From contig NC_037091.1 of NCBI RefSeq assembly GCF_002994745.2, positions 9,548,501 to 9,612,500 on the forward strand: a stretch of 64,000 bases of DNA, in the 5' to 3' direction. The stretch is from Rosa chinensis (lineage: Eukaryota; Streptophyta; Magnoliopsida; Rosales; Rosaceae). Below, one piece after another: positions 58,535 to 64,000 of this stretch (the first letter of the stretch is position 1; the number at the start of each line of letters is the position of its first letter). A program made the position numbers and the translations under genes. The notes under the pieces are model-generated. The model saw nothing but the letters and a program-made list of their open reading frames with translations, made no database searches and was not told where the DNA came from.

Positions 58535-59162
58535 GAGCTCATCCACTAACAAGAGTTCTTTTGGAATTGTCACTGGCCAATAGCCTCTCTTGCCTCATAC
58601 TGTGCAAGAAGTCTACAAAGGTGCGAATCCGCGTGCTTTCAACTTCACAAAAGAGTGGAAGACCAATGCTGAGATTACTCAAGCCTACCTAGAGAAAGTG
58701 GCAGGGAGAATGAAGAAGTGGGCAGATCAAGGCCGTAAGCCTAGGGAGTTTAAAGCAGGGGACATGGTCCTTGTGAAACTGCTCCCGGAACGACTCAGGT
58801 TCCCGTGCTCCAGAGACAAGCGACTATTCAGGAAGTATGAAGGACCTCTCTCCATCATCTCTAAAGTGGGGAAATGTTCCTACAACGTCGATATTCCCCC
58901 CTGGATGAGAGTTCACCCCATCTTCCACGTCAGCAACCTCAAGCCGCACCAGCCAGACCGTGAAGATCACGCACGTAACCAGCCTGTTCGAGAGCATGTC
59001 AACATCAGACCACCCAAGCCGAAAGGAGTGGAGGAGATCCTAGCAGAGAGAGTGATCAGAGTGTCAAGGCGCCCATGCCAACAGTTCCTGGTCAAGGGGA
59101 AGGGTCTTGGGGACGAAGAAACCAGTTGGGAGAATGCTGAAGCCCTGAAGAAGAAGTTCTAG
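58535..59162 (+). pseudogene. Chromovirus integrase C-terminus with chromodomain, 5'-truncated
   Basis: The frame starts within the integrase core end (LVTGQ-like 'NKSSFGIVTGQ', stop near 58580) and stays open to 59162. It contains the GPY-type module (GDMVLVKLLPERL; KYEGPLSIISKVGKCSYNV; HPIFHVSNLKPH) and a C-terminal chromodomain ending GKGLGDEETSWENAEAL. Chromodomains direct integration to marked chromatin in Ty3 chromoviruses. Gag through most of integrase is missing and the sequence left of 58535 is unrelated array, so this is a 3' remnant. Confidence 0.9.
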
Positions 59163-59228
59163 CAGAAGATAGAAGACTTCAAGACCAAAGCCGTCGTCGA
59201 GAGCGCCGACAGCTTAAGTGGGGGAGGA

Positions 59229-59720
59229 TGTTAGGGGTCGCACTTGTAATGCCGCAAGCAACCTTGTCCAGGATCATTAGTCAAGTCTTTGGTTGGTTTG
59301 CTTATGTGCTAGGGGTGTTTTGGTAATTTACAAAATGTGTAATTTATTTTATATAGCATTTAGTCTCCTCGGATTTTTTCATGTTTCCTCCTGCCAGGTT
59401 CATGTAAGGCCGATATGCTCTTTGGGGGAGGGGTTCCTAGTCGGCATAGTTTGGACTACGGAACTAGTATAGGTAAGCACATGTACTTTTGCCTCCCTTG
59501 TCGTTTTACCATCAATAAAAGATGAATTATTCAATCATCTGTGTCTCGTGAGATTGCCCCTTGATCTTTCATTTCGATTATTCATTGTTCTTCGTGGTTG
59601 CCCAATATTTATATATTTGTGTTCTTGTTTGTTGGTAGCACTATTTTAATATCATGTGGCTTTCATTGTTCCTTGCAAGGTACTCACTTAGCTGACTTGC
59701 TTGCTAGCAAGTGCCTTGGC
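59229..59720 (+). repeat. Chromovirus 3' LTR (end approximate)
   Basis: A polypurine tract 'agtgggggagga' at 59217-59228 is followed by TGTTAGGGGTCGCACTTG, a clear 3' LTR start. A polyadenylation-like 'aataaaag' lies at about 59515. The right end is not determined and no second LTR is present. Confidence 0.65.
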
Positions 59721-61012
59721 GCCTAATTGCAACCATGAATATTTGGAGAAAGTGAATGATTGACAAGCTAGCTAGTTTGTATGTGAAATAGCTATTTGAT
59801 GATGAATTTCAACTATGGGAGATCACGTGTATGGGTCATAGAACATGGACCAAGCAGCTATGTATGTGCGCTGACATAGAGGAAATTGTGATAATGTGAC
59901 AAATAATATTTATATGAGTGTGGTAGGGCGTAGCATTGGATATGGTTGTCAATTAATCCTTTTGGCAATAGTCAAAATAGTTGTGTGAGTGAGGTGTCCG
60001 TTTGAGGACTTGTATATGCAGCACAGTCAGTATAGCGTATACGTGTAACTTAAATTAAGGAGAAAGAAAGTGTGTGTGTATATATATATATCTGTGTGTG
60101 TGTGTGCGCGCGCGCGCGGATGAGTAATGTGGGAGTGTCAAGTTATTTGACGAACAGCCTATATATAAGGTCTAATTGCACCATGTATGGGAAGTGCCGA
60201 GAGGCAATTTTCCAGCAGCTTTCAGCTCATTGTTCATGGATGAGACGCCGATATCGAGAGGTGCTGAGAGAGAAGGTTGGTACCGAGAGGGAGGTGCTGA
60301 GGTGAGTGTGGAGATAGCTGTTTCGAGATGTCGAGAGATTTGATACCGGGAGGAGGTGCCATGCATGATGGGAAAGTTGTAAGTTTTTGTGTCTTACTCA
60401 TGGCTAATTACCGCTGATTTGCCATGGAGAGTTTCTCCAACACGGACATAAAGCTCAATTCTAATTTCCAATAGGAATAAGCAAAGACCAGAAAAGCCAA
60501 AAGCAGAGTGCTCGGGGCATGGTGATGAGGTCCTTTAGGCAGGCGAGCCTATGCAGAGTTTCGATTGAAAGGGAAATGGGTGTCCAAAGTACATATACCA
60601 ATTAATCATCGGTGCCCAAAGCACATATGTAGATCACGTATCGGTGCCCGGGATTCAAGTTCTTCTTCTCCCCCCTTTTTTTTGTTAGCGACACCGAGAG
60701 AGTAAGAATTGCTTTGCTTGTCGGCGAGAACACAATGGATGCGATACCGAGTTGTGAGATTGAGCTGCAACACCAAGTTGTGGCAGCGAGAGGGAGAGAT
60801 TGAGAATGTCGACACCGAGGAGTGTAGATGCTGCCTGTATCGGAAGGATGAAGTGCAAATGGCAAGGTTGCGAGACCGAGTTCAGGTCTCTAAAGGTTTC
60901 TGGGTGTCGAGACTGAGATTGGTGCCATTGCCGAGACCAAGTTCAGGTGTTGGCCAACATGATTGCTTTTATTCCAGATATTCTTCCGATGCCGAGAGGT
61001 TGGGTCACCGGT
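59721..61012. other. No supported gene, degenerate repeats
   Basis: Contains a compound microsatellite at 60070-60118 (GT, TA, GT, GC) and, from 60180 to 61010, many 'taccgagag/gtcgacaccgag' motifs suggesting a decayed tandem array. ORFs are short and repeat-derived. Confidence 0.5.
60070..60118. repeat. Compound microsatellite (GT)(TA)(GT)(GC)
   Basis: Alternating purine-pyrimidine run of about 49 bases with a GC-dinucleotide end, a potential Z-DNA former. Confidence 0.95.
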
Positions 61013-61660
61013 GTTAGAATTTTATGGTATTTCAAAATAATTGCTATTAGTATTCCATTCCAATTGAATTCATCCGTTTCTTTCATGCCGGAATTCAAAG
61101 AATTCAAATGATTATTGATTGCCATAGATTTTTAGTTACATGAGTTAATGGCAATAGTGGTATATATGTTACATGATCATTTGAATTCAATCATACGTTT
61201 ATGTTCAATTGGACCGTTCAAGTAGAATTAAAATCCATGTTCAAAACTCAATTGGTCTATTATTCTTGATTGCATGACTTGATCCTATATTGTGTCTGCA
61301 TGCGTTGGGGTGTTTGAATAGTATCAGTTACAAGGCTTAATTACTTCATGATTAATTTCATATGAAACACTACTATATATACCCTCCTTGACGAGATCTT
61401 CTATACGTGAAAAAAACAAAAACTAACATAGCTATCTCTATATCATGTCTCTGTGAGTCTCTTTTTTCTGTTCCACCAAAAAGAAAGTCTCAAACCTGTT
61501 CTACCAATCCAGGTATTGTGAGTGTACACATACAAGGATCAAGGTTGTTGTATCCTGGAGGGTAGGGTGCCTTAACTTGATACACCAAGACTTAGTCTTC
61601 GAGTGGCGGATCTACTCTTAAGGGCAGTGGCTACACTCCTCAACCGAACAAGTTCTCATT
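61013..61660 (+). mobile_element. LTR-like segment (copia type, tentative)
   Basis: Starts TGTTAGAATTTTATGG, has a TATA-like 'ctactatatatacc' at about 61371 and a downstream leader with 'gttgtatcctggagggtagg'. This is the layout of a copia LTR. There is no partner LTR or coding region, so it is a solo or truncated LTR; the right end is uncertain. Confidence 0.4.
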
Positions 61661-61744
61661 CATCCGAAGCATCATCCTACAACCGGAACAGATACGGTCC
61701 AACAGTGGTGGATGACAACGAAGAAGACGTTTGTTGTGAGCAAT

Positions 61745-63428
61745 GAATTAAAAAAAATGCGCCTGAGGCCTAAAAGGCGAAAATCTGCCCCTAAATTGAG
61801 TGAGTTTCGATGATAAGGCGACGAGGCGGCGACCAAGGTGTCCAAGGCATAAAAAGCGACGCTTGAGGTGTCGTAGGCGTACGCGCAGTGTTTTTTTTTT
61901 TTTTTTTGGGTCTTTTTCCGAGACAACGTTGTTTTGGTTTTTGAGGATTAAAGACCTATTTAGGTCGCGACATTGAGCAAAGTACAGCCTTCGCCTCCCC
62001 TTTTCAGCTTTCGCACTTCCAAAGCTGATGCAAATCTCTTAGAAGTTAGAACCCATTATTTTTCTCAACAATTTGGCTGTAGAGGAAACCAAGGAGACTA
62101 TTTTCGAACTTGGAGTTTGAGTTGCAGACTTGGAGTTCGATTATTGGAGTTTGATTTGCAGCCTTCGAGTTCAATTTGGAGTTCGATCTGCTGACTTGAA
62201 GAGGTGCTTACAGATTTGGAGTTTGATTTGCAGCCTTCGATACTTGGATTCTTTGGTCGATTGCATTGACATGTTGGCTCTTCATTTTACAGATGTTCCT
62301 GTTGCAGTCCAGGTCGAGAGTCTTCACTGTTTTTCCTATCTGTGTCTTCAATCAGAACTTTGATTGCCAATTCAATTTCTCGCCAAATTTCCAGCTGTTC
62401 TTGTTCCATTAGCTAGTTGTAACCAGGTACTTGGTCTTTTACCTTTTCTTTGGTTAACTAGTTGAAGTTGTATGTACTTGTAGCGGACCTTTTCTTCTGT
62501 CAAGTGTTTTGATTATCATTTGTGTTTTGTTTATGATATAAGTGGATGCAATTTCTTATTGGTAGGGATTTATATTCTTGAATTGCTAGCTGAAATTTGA
62601 GTTCTTTTATACTAGCCCCTTGGGAGTGCTTGTCATTTGGCCTTTTCTATTTTGTTAAGATCATCTATCCAGCATATCAGCTCAGTGTTGCAGAATTTCT
62701 GGCCCAATTCTTGAAAAATAATAAAAAGGCATGCATCAATATAAAAACAGAGTAAATTCATACTTGAGCAATAGGTAAAGCCAAATCTTTCGAATTGCCA
62801 AAGCCATGAATGATGATGATCTTGTGTTTTGCCTCTTCTTTTGACACTCCAAACTCCCTGTAGGCCAAATATCTACCATCACTGAGTTTCACTCTAGGTG
62901 AAGTGACAGGAGGACCACCAGGTACGTGAACCTCATATTTTAGGAGGGGGAGGCTTTAGTGCCTGATATGCCCACCCAAGAAAATCCATTGTCAAAGCTA
63001 GTACTACTGGGGCATCAACCATAGAAACTATAAGGTATCAACAGATTTTCTCTAACCATAGGTCTATAGGAAATTTTATTTTCAAGGAAATCAGAACTTT
63101 CAGTTAACTGAAACCATTGATTACAGCAGAGTTAATGAAAATGAACATTCATTCGTTGATTTATGTTGAGTCTAGCCAATATGAATGAAAAAGGGTGATT
63201 GAGGAACATCATGTTACCATCCTACATGCCTTTTCTATTTGTTAAGATCAGCTTTTATACTAGTGTATCATGTCAATTGGCCAAATGATTGTCATTCTTT
63301 TATACTAATAATGTGGTATATATAAGAGTAATAATTACATCAATATAGGTCTTTTATACGTAAGGCGAACGCCTTCTTGAGGCTCACCGAAAAACGCCTC
63401 GGCCTACACCTCAGCGTTTTAAAACATT
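61745..63428. mobile_element. Segment bounded by GC-rich inverted ends (possible TIR element)
   Basis: The left edge 'aaaaaatgcgcctgaggcct' and the right edge, reading 'gttttaaaacgctgaggtgt' on the other strand, share 'aaaa.cgc..tgagg' in inverted orientation, and both continue into further 'aggcg' repeats. It contains an alpha/beta-hydrolase exon fragment. No target duplication is evident, so the two edges could instead be separate copies of one short repeat. The rest, 61.97-62.75 kb, has no recognisable gene. Confidence 0.35.
62764..63022 (-). pseudogene. Alpha/beta-hydrolase exon 1 fragment (broken)
   Basis: Minus strand from ATG at 63022: MVDAPVVLALTMDFLGWAYQ, then ALKPPPPKI and a TGA stop, a four-base insertion that shifts the frame, then PGGPPVTSPRVKLSDGRYLA, YREFGVSKEEAKHKIIIIHG and FGNSKDLALPIAQ, ending at a GT donor-like site (62763). 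This is the N-terminal part of plant membrane-anchored alpha/beta-hydrolases: hydrophobic start, PPPPKI, SPR(I/V)KL.DGR.LAY.E.GV, and the HGF oxyanion strand. No second exon (catalytic Ser region) was found downstream. A dead fragment, possibly carried by the surrounding element. Confidence 0.75.
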
Positions 63429-64000
63429 GGTTGTGAGGTATAGAGCATAATCGGAGTGCTAACCTGTAAAGCTCGCTTCTGGGTTGATGAATCAATCAAT
63501 GAAGCTTCCTCATAGAAAGTGGTGTTCTCTGATGTGGAGTTTGTTAATATTAGGGGACCGAAGATATGTAGTCTAGATCTGGACATGCGAGGATATAAAA
63601 ACCGGACACCCAGAGACATTTGGGTGTCCAAATCAACTTCCGTCAACTGCTATGTCAGCGGGTGAATGCACTTTTCAGTGTTGCCGAAGGATTGTGGAGG
63701 GTAGACTAGACTCGCCGGAGGGCAGTGGGTGTACTAGTGGTGGAGGTGAGCTACGTTGTAGTGCTAGAGACTAGCCATGGAGGAGAGAGGGAATCTGGAT
63801 CTATTTTCTCTCTCCTCAAAGTTTTCTCTATAAACTGAAACTCAGGAGCTGAATGAGTTGATTTTTGATAATAGGTTGTTTTTTGAGCTTGATTTTCAAA
63901 ACGCAGGGCCCTTTGATGTTAGGTTCAGAGAGTGTGAAGGAGGTAAGCTGCGTAGAGATTAGTTATGGAGGAGAGAGAAAATCTCAGATCTACTTTCTCT
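63429..64000. repeat. Diverged direct repeats at the window edge
   Basis: A segment of about 65 bases with 'gccatggaggagagaggga' and 'tctggatctattttctctct' at about 63744-63812 recurs at about 63936-64000 as 'agttatggaggagagagaa' and 'tcagatctactttctct'. The repeat runs out of the window. No gene supported. Confidence 0.5.

Noticed and set aside
63419..63646. 75-codon minus-strand ORF near the window edge
   Set aside because: No motif, and it overlaps the GC-rich repeat edge; insufficient support.

Overview
The window looks like a TE-saturated piece of a eudicot nuclear genome. Genes are interrupted by GT-AG introns, the one host gene is a plant sn-2 glycerol-3-phosphate acyltransferase, and almost everything else is plant-type transposable element DNA: Ty1/copia, Ty3/Tat lineage, Ty3 chromovirus, Helitron, LINE, PIF/Harbinger-like and Mutator-like MITEs. 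I cannot fix the species; a rosid, perhaps Rosaceae, is only an impression. There is no bacterial-style operon, no CRISPR array, and I recognised no tRNA or rRNA gene.

Layout. 0-6.2 kb: AT-rich intergenic DNA with a PIF-like element (397-1587), a Ty3 LTR relic (about 2.0-2.9 kb), and a decayed LINE (2.96-4.36 kb) split by a MITE. 6.18-10.90 kb: a copia element on the minus strand with paired 214-bp LTRs and a GTTGT target duplication, but no gag. 11.5-18.05 kb: the only apparently intact host gene, a two-exon GPAT (11541-12155 and 17161-18045, 499 codons). Its 5-kb intron holds an older copia relic and other repeats. 18.7-19.8 kb: a PIF/Harbinger-like element with TTA target duplications that has captured a piece of L-lactate dehydrogenase.

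19.8-40.3 kb: a decayed RepHel Helitron on the minus strand. Its coding sequence is split at a plausible intron (23495-37590), which now contains about 14 kb of nested elements: a broken MITE and a Tat-lineage Ty3 element (A, minus strand). Element A itself contains a copia element (26559-30850, TSD GTCCT) and a 1.87-kb solo LTR (33285-35151, TSD GGAGT).

40.4-58 kb: a minus-strand LTR with polypurine-tract copies, then a long degenerate tandem array. A 13.2-kb Tat-lineage element (B, 43496-56712, plus strand, TSD GGTGC) is inserted in this array and itself contains a 2.56-kb solo LTR (46950-49505). Both Tat elements carry an additional coiled-coil ORF on the strand opposite to pol, downstream of integrase; in B it appears to contain spliceable introns. 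58.5-59.7 kb: the 3' end of a chromovirus with a chromodomain. 59.7-64 kb: repeats, an LTR-like segment and a broken alpha/beta-hydrolase exon lying between GC-rich inverted ends.

Functionally, only the GPAT gene (glycerolipid precursor synthesis for suberin/cutin-type extracellular polymers, by family) looks like an active host locus. All transposon proteins carry stops or frameshifts. The nesting gives a relative order: Helitron before Tat A before its copia and solo LTR; the tandem array before Tat B before its solo LTR.
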